From Flavobacterium pokkalii (GTDB lineage Bacteria; Bacteroidota; Bacteroidia; Flavobacteriales; Flavobacteriaceae): a stretch of 41,353 bases of DNA. A model generated the notes under the pieces. It saw only the letters and a list, made by a program, of their open reading frames with translations. It had not been told where the DNA came from and ran no database searches. The position numbers and the translations under genes were made by a program. The DNA lies in assembly GCF_014596575.1 (NCBI RefSeq), contig NZ_NASZ01000030.1, forward strand, positions 1-41,353, read 5' to 3'. Positions 31,944 to 39,978 of this stretch are shown in pieces; the stretch's first letter is position 1, and each line of letters begins with the position of its first letter.

Positions 31944-33103
31944 TAGCCTACGATAAAAATTTGCTGGACAACTCCATTTTACTTGATGAAGCAAAGGATT
32001 TAAAAAATGCTGGCTTCATTTCTAAGGAACAATTTGAAAATATTCATAGCCAACTTAGTCACTTAAAAACCAACAAAAACCTCTTAGTTAGATTAGGATT
32101 TTTTCTTTTAGGTTGTTTAATGTATTCCTCCATATGTGGAACTTTATCTTTAACTCTATTTCAATTATTTCAAAATCACTTATCGATAATATTATTAATA
32201 ATTGCGCTCGTTGGTATTATTGGATTGGAATTTTTAAGTCGTGAAAATTATTTTGGTCAGGGATTAGACGATGCTTTTCTTTTTGGTTTCCTGACTTCAT
32301 TGGGTGCTTTCGTTGGTAGTTCTACTAATGGAGAGGAATTGCTGGTTGCTTTGGTACTTACTTTAGCTGCTATTATTACTTACCTACGTTATTTGCATCT
32401 TTCGTCAGCATTGATTGCTTGCATTGCAGCAACTGCTACTATAGCTTACACTTCATTTGAAATAGGTGAAATTACAAAATCTTTATTACCTTTCATTATG
32501 ATGTTATTTGCCAATATTGGGTATTGGTTAAGTAAAGGAACTCTAGAAAAGACCAAAAACAATTACTACTATAAAGGTTTAAAACTTGCAAACAACTACT
32601 GCCTAATCCTATTTTATTTAGCCGGTAATTACTTAGTTGTTAGAGAATTATCAATCATATTATTAGGAACCGAAACACCTAAAGGTCAAGATATTACATT
32701 TGCTCCTTTCTTTTATATTTTTACTTTTTTTGTACCTGTAGCCTATATTTTGAACGGACTTAGAACAAGAAATCGAATAATGCTTTGGATTGGAGTACTA
32801 GCGTTAACATTTTCTATCTATAGTATTCGGTATTATTACGCGTTGCTCCCCCTAGAAATTGCGCTAACTATTGGAGGAATTATAGTTTTCTTTTTTAGTT
32901 ATTTTACAATAGAAAGAATTAAAGAAAAGGAATTGGGTATTACTTTTAAAATAGACCGATTTTTAAATTCAAATACCCTTGCAAATGCCGAGATACTAAT
33001 TACCGCTACGCAAATGAGTATAAAACCAACAGCTGTTGATGGATCTAAAATGAAATTTGGAGGCGGTGATTTTAGCGGCGGTGGTTCAAGTGGGAATTTT
33101 TAA
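31940..33103 (+). CDS. Multi-pass membrane protein with Gly/Ser tail, partner of DUF2157 protein
   Basis: 387 residues. Again a soluble N-terminus (DEAKDLKNAGFISKEQFENI) reminiscent of the first gene's, then eight to ten membrane segments (GFFLLGCLMYSSICGTLSL, FAPFFYIFTFFVPVAYIL), and a short tail GGGDFSGGGSSGNF. Such Gly-rich ends are common in TPM/DUF-type membrane proteins and are flexible. The two genes look like diverged members of one family. Function unknown. Confidence 0.75.
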   Translation: MIAYDKNLLDNSILLDEAKDLKNAGFISKEQFENIHSQLSHLKTNKNLLVRLGFFLLGCLMYSSICGTLSLTLFQLFQNHLSIILLIIALVGIIGLEFLSRENYFGQGLDDAFLFGFLTSLGAFVGSSTNGEELLVALVLTLAAIITYLRYLHLSSALIACIAATATIAYTSFEIGEITKSLLPFIMMLFANIGYWLSKGTLEKTKNNYYYKGLKLANNYCLILFYLAGNYLVVRELSIILLGTETPKGQDITFAPFFYIFTFFVPVAYILNGLRTRNRIMLWIGVLALTFSIYSIRYYYALLPLEIALTIGGIIVFFFSYFTIERIKEKELGITFKIDRFLNSNTLANAEILITATQMSIKPTAVDGSKMKFGGGDFSGGGSSGNF

Positions 33104-33118
33104 ACTAAGTCAAGAGAA

Positions 33119-33168
33119 AAGCCACGAATTCACGAATTAAAATATCATAATTCGTGAATTCGTGGCTT
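33119..33168. repeat. Perfect 21-bp inverted repeat between convergent genes
   Basis: AAGCCACGAATTCACGAATTA-type arm at 33119-33139 and its exact complement at 33148-33168, loop of 8. The wording CCACGAATTCACGAATT is a known-looking dispersed Bacteroidota repeat; here it also serves as a bidirectional terminator (A-rich left, T-rich right). Confidence 0.8.
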
Positions 33169-33187
33169 CTTATTTTTATTAATTGGA

Positions 33188-33577
33188 TTACACTACTTCT
33201 TCAAGAACTGAAGCATCAATATCCGAATGTGAAGCATCATAAACCGATTTTCCGTCTTTAATTACCAAAATTTGTGGTGACTGATGTTGTACCTGAAAAC
33301 GATTGGCAATTTCATTTGAAATTTCGCGATAGTTTAATAAATCCAAAAAATAAGGTGTAACTTTATCCTGTAAAGCAAATTCATTTTCAAATTGCTTCAG
33401 AGCCATTCTACTGATACTGCATCGGGTACTGTGTTTAAAAATAACCGCTGGTTTCTCATTCGAATTAAACATAATTTCAGCTAACTGATCCAAATCGGTT
33501 AGTTTTTCCCAATTAATTTTAGGTTCCTGTTGTTTTGGAGTTTCATCACTCCCGAAGATATTTTTAAAAAAACTCAT
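33188..33577 (-). CDS. ytxJ: Bacillithiol system redox-active protein YtxJ
   Basis: 129 residues from the ATG at 33577 (MSFFKNIFG); an ATG ten codons upstream is less likely because the conserved N-terminus begins here. Thioredoxin-like fold with the YtxJ motif FKHSTRCSISRMALKQF, whose Cys is the redox residue, and a QHQSPQILVIKDG cis-Pro strand. Known as a putative bacilliredoxin, implying bacillithiol is used by this organism. Confidence 0.88.
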   Translation of the reverse strand: MSFFKNIFGSDETPKQQEPKINWEKLTDLDQLAEIMFNSNEKPAVIFKHSTRCSISRMALKQFENEFALQDKVTPYFLDLLNYREISNEIANRFQVQHQSPQILVIKDGKSVYDASHSDIDASVLEEVV

Positions 33578-33727
33578 AATTTGACTTATTTTATGACTTT
33601 TTGACATTTAAAACTGATAAAAATCATGGTTTTCACGCCGTTTTGTCTTTAAATTTGATATGGAATATAATTTGTCCCAACGCTTGCAAAGGTAAGTAAT
33701 AAGTTTAAATCCAAATCTATAAAAAAT

Positions 33728-36334
33728 ATGAACATTAATAAATTTACAATCAAATCGCAGGAAGCTATTCAGCTTTCTCAGCAATTGGCACAACGTTTTG
33801 GCCAACAACAAATTGAAAACGAACACATTTTCAAAGCTATTTTCGAAGTAGATGAAAATGTGGCACCTTTCATTTTGAAAAAACTCAACGTCAATGTACC
33901 GTTGTTTTTACAGGTCTTAGACAGCACGATTCAAAGTTTTCCTAAAGTTTCCGGTGGCGATGTAATGCTTTCCAGAGAAGCTAATAAAGCTCTGACTGAA
34001 GCAGAAATTATTGCACAAAAAATGAACGATGAATATGTTTCCATCGAACATTTAATTCTGGCTATTTTTGCCTCCAAATCTAAAGTTGCTCAAATCTTAA
34101 AAGATCAGGGCGTTACTGAAAAAGGATTGAAAGCAGCCATTGAAGAATTGCGTAAAGGCGAAAGAGTAACCTCTGCCTCTGCCGAAGAAACCTATAATTC
34201 ACTGAATAAATACGCTAAAAACCTAAACGAACTGGCGCGTAGCGGGAAACTGGATCCTGTTATTGGCCGTGATGAAGAAATTCGTCGTGTGTTGCAAATT
34301 TTGACTCGTCGAACCAAAAACAACCCAATGTTGGTTGGTGAACCGGGTGTAGGTAAAACCGCTATTGCCGAAGGTTTGGCACATCGTATTGTAGATGGTG
34401 ACGTACCAGAAAATCTAAAGGAAAAAATTGTGTACTCACTCGATATGGGAGCTTTGATTGCCGGAGCCAAATACAAAGGAGAATTTGAAGAACGTTTGAA
34501 ATCGGTGGTAAAAGAAGTCACTTCTGCCGAGGGAGATATTGTTTTATTCATTGACGAAATCCACACACTCGTTGGTGCCGGAGGTGGCGAAGGTGCCATG
34601 GATGCGGCTAATATTTTAAAACCGGCTTTGGCACGTGGAGAATTGAGAGCTATCGGTGCAACGACTTTGGACGAATACCAAAAATACTTTGAAAAAGACA
34701 AAGCCTTAGAAAGACGTTTCCAAAAAGTATTGATTGACGAACCGGACACCGAAAGTGCCATTTCGATTTTGCGTGGAATCAAAGAAAAATACGAAACACA
34801 TCATCAGGTACAAATCAAAGATGAGGCAATTATTGCAGCCGTTGAATTATCACAACGCTACATTACCAATCGTTTTTTACCGGATAAAGCCATTGATTTA
34901 ATGGACGAGGCAGCTTCCAAAATTCGTATGGAAATCAATTCAAAACCGGAAGAATTAGATGTTTTGGATCGAAAAGTAATGCAGTTGGAAATCGAAATCG
35001 AAGCCATCAAACGCGAAAAAGACGAAGCCAAACTCAAAATTCTTGGTTTGGAATTGGCCAATTTAAAAGAAGATCGCAATAAAATATTTGTCAAATGGAA
35101 ATCAGAAAAAGACATCGTTGATAACATTCAGGCAGAGAAAGCCCAAATTGAAAATCTAAAATACGAAGCCGAACGTGCCGAGCGTGAAGGTGATTACGGA
35201 AAAGTTGCTGAAATCCGTTATGGACGCATCAAAGAAGCGCAGGAACAACTGGATGCATTACTTAAAGAATTACAGGAAAACCAACATGGTAATTCCTTGA
35301 TTAAAGAAGAAGTAAATCGTGAAGATATTGCTGAAGTAGTGGCTAAATGGACCGGAATTCCGGTGGTGAAAATGTTGCAGGGAGAAAGAGAAAAACTCCT
35401 GCATCTGGAAGAAGAATTGCACCGTCGTGTGGTAGGTCAGGAAGAAGCTATTGAAGCCGTGAGTGATGCCGTTCGCCGTAGTCGTGCCGGATTGCAGGAT
35501 ATGAAAAAACCGGTTGGTACTTTCTTATTCCTGGGTACAACCGGTGTAGGTAAAACCGAATTAGCCAAAGCTCTGGCCGAATATCTATTTGACGATGAAA
35601 ATGCCATGACCCGTATCGATATGAGTGAATACCAGGAACGTCATGCCGTAAGCCGTTTAGTAGGTGCGCCTCCGGGATATGTGGGTTATGATGAAGGGGG
35701 GCAATTGACCGAAGCTGTTCGTAGAAAACCGTATTCGGTAATTCTTTTGGACGAAATTGAAAAAGCCCATCCAGATACGTTTAATATACTGTTACAGGTA
35801 TTGGATGAAGGACGTTTGACTGATAACAAAGGAAGATTGGCCGATTTTAAAAACTCCATTATCATCATGACTTCTAATATGGGAAGCCAGATTATTCAGG
35901 AGAAATTCGAGAACCTTAAAAGCGGAATCGAAGCAGCAACCGAGGCAGCCAAAGTAGAAGTGCTAGGCTTGTTGAAACAAACGGTTCGTCCGGAATTCAT
36001 CAACCGTATTGATGAAATTGTGATGTTTACGCCGTTGACCAATGCGAATATTGCTCAAATTGTAGGCTTACAATTGAAGTCGGTAACTAAAATGCTGGCA
36101 CAACAAGGCATTACTATGGATGCTACTCCGCAAGCCATCGAGTACCTTTCTGAAAAAGGATTTGACCCGCAGTTTGGTGCCCGTCCTGTAAAACGTGTGA
36201 TTCAAAGAGAAGTCTTGAACCAATTGTCTAAGGAAATCCTGTCCGGCAAAATCACAACCGACAGTATCATACTTTTAGACGCTTTTGACGGCCAATTGGT
36301 TTTCAGAAACCAAAGCGAAAAAGCCGAAGTGTAA
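33728..36334 (+). CDS. clpB: ATP-dependent disaggregase ClpB
   Basis: 868 residues, full length. Clp N-domain ~1-145; NBD1 with Walker A GEPGVGKTAIAEGLA (~205) and Walker B VLFIDEIH; coiled-coil middle domain ~410-525 (LDRKVMQLEIEIEAIKRE), which marks ClpB against ClpA/ClpC; NBD2 with Walker A GTTGVGKTELAKAL (~605) and LLDEIEKAH; C-terminal D2-small domain ending REVLNQLSKEIL. Hexameric, works with DnaK to dissolve aggregates. No heat-shock operator (CIRCE) was found in the 120 bases upstream. A repeat begins at the base after its stop codon. Confidence 0.98.
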   Translation: MNINKFTIKSQEAIQLSQQLAQRFGQQQIENEHIFKAIFEVDENVAPFILKKLNVNVPLFLQVLDSTIQSFPKVSGGDVMLSREANKALTEAEIIAQKMNDEYVSIEHLILAIFASKSKVAQILKDQGVTEKGLKAAIEELRKGERVTSASAEETYNSLNKYAKNLNELARSGKLDPVIGRDEEIRRVLQILTRRTKNNPMLVGEPGVGKTAIAEGLAHRIVDGDVPENLKEKIVYSLDMGALIAGAKYKGEFEERLKSVVKEVTSAEGDIVLFIDEIHTLVGAGGGEGAMDAANILKPALARGELRAIGATTLDEYQKYFEKDKALERRFQKVLIDEPDTESAISILRGIKEKYETHHQVQIKDEAIIAAVELSQRYITNRFLPDKAIDLMDEAASKIRMEINSKPEELDVLDRKVMQLEIEIEAIKREKDEAKLKILGLELANLKEDRNKIFVKWKSEKDIVDNIQAEKAQIENLKYEAERAEREGDYGKVAEIRYGRIKEAQEQLDALLKELQENQHGNSLIKEEVNREDIAEVVAKWTGIPVVKMLQGEREKLLHLEEELHRRVVGQEEAIEAVSDAVRRSRAGLQDMKKPVGTFLFLGTTGVGKTELAKALAEYLFDDENAMTRIDMSEYQERHAVSRLVGAPPGYVGYDEGGQLTEAVRRKPYSVILLDEIEKAHPDTFNILLQVLDEGRLTDNKGRLADFKNSIIIMTSNMGSQIIQEKFENLKSGIEAATEAAKVEVLGLLKQTVRPEFINRIDEIVMFTPLTNANIAQIVGLQLKSVTKMLAQQGITMDATPQAIEYLSEKGFDPQFGARPVKRVIQREVLNQLSKEILSGKITTDSIILLDAFDGQLVFRNQSEKAEV

Positions 36335-36420
36335 GTCATTGCGAGGAACGAAGCAATCTCACTAAGTTTTGAGCTACTAGCCTTTAATCGTGAGATTGCC
36401 GCGCTATCGCTCGCAATAAC
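36335..36420. repeat. Dispersed inverted repeat directly after clpB
   Basis: Left arm begins GTCATTGCGAGGAACGAAGC and continues AATCTCAC (36335-36362); right arm GTGAGATTGCC...CGCAATAAC (36390-36420) is its imperfect complement. This is a very widespread Bacteroidota wording. It starts at the first base after the clpB stop. It is related in design to the GATGCTTCCTTCGTCAGCATGAC core at 13193 and 38720. Confidence 0.85.
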
Positions 36421-36423
36421 AAA

Positions 36424-36473
36424 CTCCTAAAAACACCAGTCCTAACCGATTGGTGTTTTTTTTTATTTAGGAG
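36424..36473 (+). terminator. Intrinsic terminator of clpB
   Basis: Nested stems: CTCCTAAA (36424-36431) with TTTAGGAG (36466-36473) outside, and AACACCA / TGGTGTT inside with a T run after it. Confidence 0.85.
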
Positions 36474-36500
36474 CATAACGATAGCTTTCTATAAGTACTT

Positions 36501-36574
36501 CCCTCCTGCTGTACGCTGTATCTATTTTGTCCACTGTCGCTACCACATGAGGATGCCGCTTCCATCAGGGCTAG
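36501..36574. repeat. Dispersed imperfect-palindrome repeat, copy 2
   Basis: CCTCCTGCTGTACGCTGTAT ... GAGGATGCCGCTTCCATCAG then GGCTAGAAAG. Same end-to-end pattern as 29413-29492. Lies upstream of the cyclase-like gene. Confidence 0.7.
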
Positions 36575-36682
36575 AAAGAACTTTTATTATTCTTAAAAAC
36601 GTATCAAAAATTATCTTACAAATAAAAAACTCTTATATGAATTTGTAAAAAAAAACAAATATATTAGCTAAATAAACAACAG

Positions 36683-36792
36683 CATCATTTATAGCACAAA
36701 ACCGCCCAATTTTGGATAGATTGGACCTTTTATGGCACCTATAAAAGAGTTAGTAACAATCGTCCCTCAAGACAACAAATCATCATTTATAG
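36683..36792 (+). promoter_or_regulatory. Upstream region of the cyclase-like gene: direct repeats and hairpin
   Basis: CATCATTTATAG occurs twice, at 36683-36694 and 36781-36792, the second touching the start codon. Between them lies a hairpin CTTTTAT-GGCACCT-ATAAAAG (36727-36747) and a CCAAT / ATTGG pair. This arrangement could be an operator loop or a translational control element. No -7 box of good quality seen. Confidence 0.4.
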
Positions 36793-36793
36793 T

Positions 36794-38620
36794 ATGATAA
36801 TATATAAACTTTACTCACTCAATTCAGAACGTTTTATTGAACATAATCAAGAATATTTTTTAAATCTTTTAGAAATTATAAGAGAGCAAACTTTTTTAAG
36901 TTCAACAATAGACGGAATAATTTTCACAGATGATATTCATGGTGAAATTAAACGCTATTGCGAAGAAAGCTTTAACACACAATATTTGACAATAGGAAGA
37001 GAATTTAAATCAATAGCAAAAACAATAAATATTGATGGAAAGAAAAAAGTTTTTTTTGATGCAATAAATATTAACGTTTGGTCAAAATATACTTCTCAAA
37101 TTTTTATTGAACAATTATTAGAAATTTATGCAGATGATTTAATTTCAAATATTTATCCCATTCCACAACAATATCTACCTGAAACACCTTTTAAAGAAGT
37201 AATAAAAATTCATTTTTCCCAATGGGCAACGAAGGTAATTTGTAACACTTTAGAAAAAAGTTTTACCATAGACGAAACATTTAAGCAAGATACCTCTAAA
37301 ATTTTTATAGATTCTTTTAAAAGAAATATTAAAAAATACCATTTTGAATTTCAAAAGGATAATAATATAGATAACTTTTGGATTAAATCTATGAAAGAAA
37401 TTGATTTTTTAATTCGTAGATGTTTAGATGTCAAATTTGATGGTGGAAAATTCGATGACTCTAATGATTTCAATGATAATATAAATACAATTTTATCAGA
37501 GATTGAAGATCTAACTAAATTGTTATTAAAACAAAAAGAATTAGATTTTACAATTATAGAAAATGAAATTGCTTCAATATTTGAGAAGTGTTTCATTAAA
37601 GTATCATTAAATCAACGTATGGAAGTAAAAATTATTGATACTCCAAAAAAATTATTCAAAAATAATTTAGTAGATACAGAACAAAGAATTGTAGCTTTTA
37701 TTGATATACTTGGATTCACTTCGATCATAGAAGAATATGATTCCGATGAAAGTTCAAATATTTTAAATGAGCTTCACGATACTTTAGAAATTGCAATTAA
37801 AGTTTCAATCGAAAATATGATTGATTCCAAAGTACAAACCGATGTTAAAGAATTTTTAGAATACAGAATGTTTTCCGACTGCCTCTGTATTTCACTTCCT
37901 TTTATTGAATATGGAAATGATTTTCATATTCAATTTCACTCATTATCAAGTATTGTAAAAGCTTATCAACTTTCAATGATGCAAAAAGGATTTTTTGTAA
38001 GAGGAGGTATCTCAATTGGTAGTTTTTACGCAGATAATAATATGATTTTTTCAGGTGGTTTGGTAAAAGCTTACAAACTTGAACAAACAGCTTTTTATCC
38101 AATCATTGCGATTGATGACAATGTTATTGAAAGACTTAAGCATAATTTTGAAGAAAATGAAAAGGGTCTTTTCATAAAAGAAACTATGTTAACTTTTAAA
38201 AATAATCAATCTAAAATATTTTTAAATCCTTTTGACTTTCTTGATAATTCAAATAAATATTTAGATTATTTAAATTCTACTCTTGAAAATTTAATAATTA
38301 ATGACGATGATAATGATCCTTTGACTAAAATGACAAATTCAATTTTGAAAATGACATCTTCACTAACTAAGCCCATTTTTGAACAAGCAAAATTAAGTAT
38401 GAATCCAGAAGTAATTAATAAAGGAAAAGAAGATATATTAAAAATAATACAATTTCAAATAGAGAAACATCAAAATATTAAAGAAAATAATAGCAATGAA
38501 AAAACATTGAAAGAAGCTGAAAAAATAATTTCAAAATATAATTTCCTAAAGGATTTTACACTTTGGTCAATGGGAAAAACGGAATTAGGTTTATTCAATT
38601 ATTACAAATTTGAAGAATAA
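36794..38620 (+). CDS. Protein with class III nucleotidyl-cyclase-like domain, candidate signalling/defence enzyme
   Basis: 608 residues. The first ~295 match no family I know; they are helix-rich and charged, without signal peptide or membrane segment. Residues ~298-440 resemble a class III cyclase catalytic domain: AFIDILGFTS (301-310) with metal Asp304, FSDCLCISLP (360-369) with second Asp362, FVRGGISIGSF (401-411) and GGLVKAYKLE (421-430), parallel to the DIxGFT, GDxxxA, RxGIxxG and NxAxRL elements of true cyclases. The tail (~440-608) is helical and Lys/Glu-rich. Known: related domains make cCMP or cUMP in Pycsar phage defence, but there a TIR or membrane effector is adjacent; here none is. 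Very AT-rich codon use and repeats on both sides suggest transfer. Confidence 0.7.
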   Translation: MIIYKLYSLNSERFIEHNQEYFLNLLEIIREQTFLSSTIDGIIFTDDIHGEIKRYCEESFNTQYLTIGREFKSIAKTINIDGKKKVFFDAININVWSKYTSQIFIEQLLEIYADDLISNIYPIPQQYLPETPFKEVIKIHFSQWATKVICNTLEKSFTIDETFKQDTSKIFIDSFKRNIKKYHFEFQKDNNIDNFWIKSMKEIDFLIRRCLDVKFDGGKFDDSNDFNDNINTILSEIEDLTKLLLKQKELDFTIIENEIASIFEKCFIKVSLNQRMEVKIIDTPKKLFKNNLVDTEQRIVAFIDILGFTSIIEEYDSDESSNILNELHDTLEIAIKVSIENMIDSKVQTDVKEFLEYRMFSDCLCISLPFIEYGNDFHIQFHSLSSIVKAYQLSMMQKGFFVRGGISIGSFYADNNMIFSGGLVKAYKLEQTAFYPIIAIDDNVIERLKHNFEENEKGLFIKETMLTFKNNQSKIFLNPFDFLDNSNKYLDYLNSTLENLIINDDDNDPLTKMTNSILKMTSSLTKPIFEQAKLSMNPEVINKGKEDILKIIQFQIEKHQNIKENNSNEKTLKEAEKIISKYNFLKDFTLWSMGKTELGLFNYYKFEE

Positions 38621-38647
38621 ATACCCCAGCTCTGCGAAGCCTTTTGA

Positions 38648-38751
38648 TCCCAATAGCGCGGAAATGCTTTCCGTGCCCGCAACAGTGAGTAAATAATAGC
38701 AACAAGCCTAAATCTTACGGAGATGCTTCCTTCGTCAGCATGACAAGATTG
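38648..38751 (+). repeat. Composite dispersed repeat 3' of the cyclase-like gene
   Basis: Second copy of the element at 13130-13224. 38720-38751 is 32 bases identical to 13193-13224, and 38648-38689 aligns with 13130-13170. A CCCCAGCTC fragment precedes it at 38624, as one follows the small membrane gene at 13831. Confidence 0.85.
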
Positions 38752-38837
38752 ACGCAATTGATTACTACTTAGCCTGTATTTTTAAAATTGATAAGCAATA
38801 AACTTTTAAAATAATTACCTTTAGTAAAAACGAAATC

Positions 38838-39191
38838 ATGCTTATATCCATCATTCCTAAACTACCCATGCGGGATAAAACCGCATCCAAAAGTTATTAC
38901 ATTGACCAATTAGCTTTTACTGAAATTGGGGATTTTGGTGATTATTTACTGCTTAAAAAAGACAACATCGAAATTCATTTTTTTGAATTCAAAGAGTTAA
39001 AACCGGAAGACAATTACGGGCAGGTTTATATTCGTACCCAAGACATTGAGGACTTTTACCAATCTTTACTGGATAAAAAAGTCCTTATTCATCCTAATGC
39101 GCCTTTGCAAAACAAACCCTGGGGACAAAAAGAGTTTGCTCTACTCGATTCGGACAATAATTTATTGACTTTTGGCGAAAGCATAACTTAA
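38838..39191 (+). CDS. VOC-family (glyoxalase/bleomycin-resistance fold) protein
   Basis: 117 residues. Two beta-alpha-beta-beta-beta modules: ISIIPKLPMRDKTASKSYYI with DYLLLKKDNIEIHFFEF, then NYGQVYIRTQDIEDFYQSL with WGQKEFALLDSDNNLLTFGE. The WGxxEFxxxDxxxN end and the HFFEF strand are typical of small bleomycin-binding-like proteins, which sequester drugs; many have no known ligand. No neighbours suggest a pathway. Confidence 0.85.
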   Translation: MLISIIPKLPMRDKTASKSYYIDQLAFTEIGDFGDYLLLKKDNIEIHFFEFKELKPEDNYGQVYIRTQDIEDFYQSLLDKKVLIHPNAPLQNKPWGQKEFALLDSDNNLLTFGESIT

Positions 39192-39197
39192 AATTTC

Positions 39198-39230
39198 ATC
39201 TGTTATAATCTGCTAAATCTGCGTGCCAAT
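39198..39230. repeat. Dispersed AATCTGC repeat, copy 2
   Basis: CATCTGTTATAATCTGC followed by TAAATCTGCGTGCCAA. See 24125-24157. Confidence 0.65.
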
Positions 39231-39262
39231 AAAACCTTTTACTACAATACACATAAATACCT

Positions 39263-39270
39263 TAAATTTG
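39263..39270 (+). promoter_or_regulatory. -7 promoter box of the nitroreductase gene
   Basis: TAAATTTG, exact TAnnTTTG match, 28 bases before the start codon; a TTTT at 39237-39240 may be a weak -33, 22 bases away. Confidence 0.45.
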
Positions 39271-39298
39271 CAGGAACTCAATTTAGAAAAATAGAACA

Positions 39299-39898
39299 AT
39301 GAACATTTTAGAATTAATTCAAAAAAGATATACTGCCAAACATTACCAATCCGACAAAGCGATTCCACAGGATAAGATAGAAGATTTAAAAGAAATTTTG
39401 CGCCTTACACCTTCTTCCATTAACATTCAGCCGTGGAAATTTACCTTTGTGCAAAATCCGGAAATGAAAGCAAAACTGGCTTCGGTTTCGATGCACAATA
39501 CCGAAAAAATCAATCAGGCGCATTTATTAGTAATTTTTTCTGTGGCAGATGATTTAGATGCTTTTCAAAAAGTTGTTGATGCCGAATTACCGGCAGCCCG
39601 CAGAGACTGGTACAACAAAATCAAAGCCAGTACTCCGGAAGCCGATTTAAAAACATGGTTCGCCAAACAAGTTTATATTGCGCTGGGTGTAGGTTTGACT
39701 GCAAGTATTGCTCTAGGATTAGATTCAACTGCGATGGAAGGAATCGAATCCGACAAATACAGCGACATCTTAGGAATGAGCGATTACAAACCTTTATTTG
39801 CTATGGCGGTGGGTTATGGTGCTGAAGATGATTTTAACCGTATCGAAGTAACTCCTAAATCAAGAAGAGCATTAGAAAGTGTGATTGACAGCATTTAA
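39299..39898 (+). CDS. NAD(P)H-dependent nitroreductase (NfsB-like)
   Basis: 199 residues, FMN-binding nitroreductase fold. LELIQKRYTAKHYQ is the N-terminal FMN contact (the RYTxKxY pattern); LTPSSINIQPWKFTFV the phosphate/substrate loop; the late GYGAEDDF and TPKSRRALESVI the closing FMN segment. Reduces quinones or nitroaromatics; physiological substrate unknown. Single gene with its own promoter box. Confidence 0.9.
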   Translation: MNILELIQKRYTAKHYQSDKAIPQDKIEDLKEILRLTPSSINIQPWKFTFVQNPEMKAKLASVSMHNTEKINQAHLLVIFSVADDLDAFQKVVDAELPAARRDWYNKIKASTPEADLKTWFAKQVYIALGVGLTASIALGLDSTAMEGIESDKYSDILGMSDYKPLFAMAVGYGAEDDFNRIEVTPKSRRALESVIDSI

Positions 39899-39902
39899 TT
39901 TC

Positions 39903-39940
39903 AATGGCAATAGCAATAGCAATGACAATGAAAATAGCAT
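39903..39940. repeat. AATRRC hexanucleotide microsatellite
   Basis: AATGGCAATAGCAATAGCAA then TGACAATGAAAATAGCAT: about six units of AATNNC, in the gap before the DUF808 gene. Could vary in number. Confidence 0.6.
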
Positions 39941-39978
39941 TTTCAACAAACAATAAACAACAAACCCCAAACTATTAA

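Noticed and set aside
34192..34782. 196-aa antisense frame inside clpB
   Set aside because: Ser-rich translation typical of the antisense frame of a conserved coding region; ClpB is intact on the other strand.
36794..39191. Complete Pycsar operon
   Set aside because: The next gene is a VOC protein on the far side of a repeat; no TIR, cyclic-nucleotide-binding or membrane effector is adjacent.
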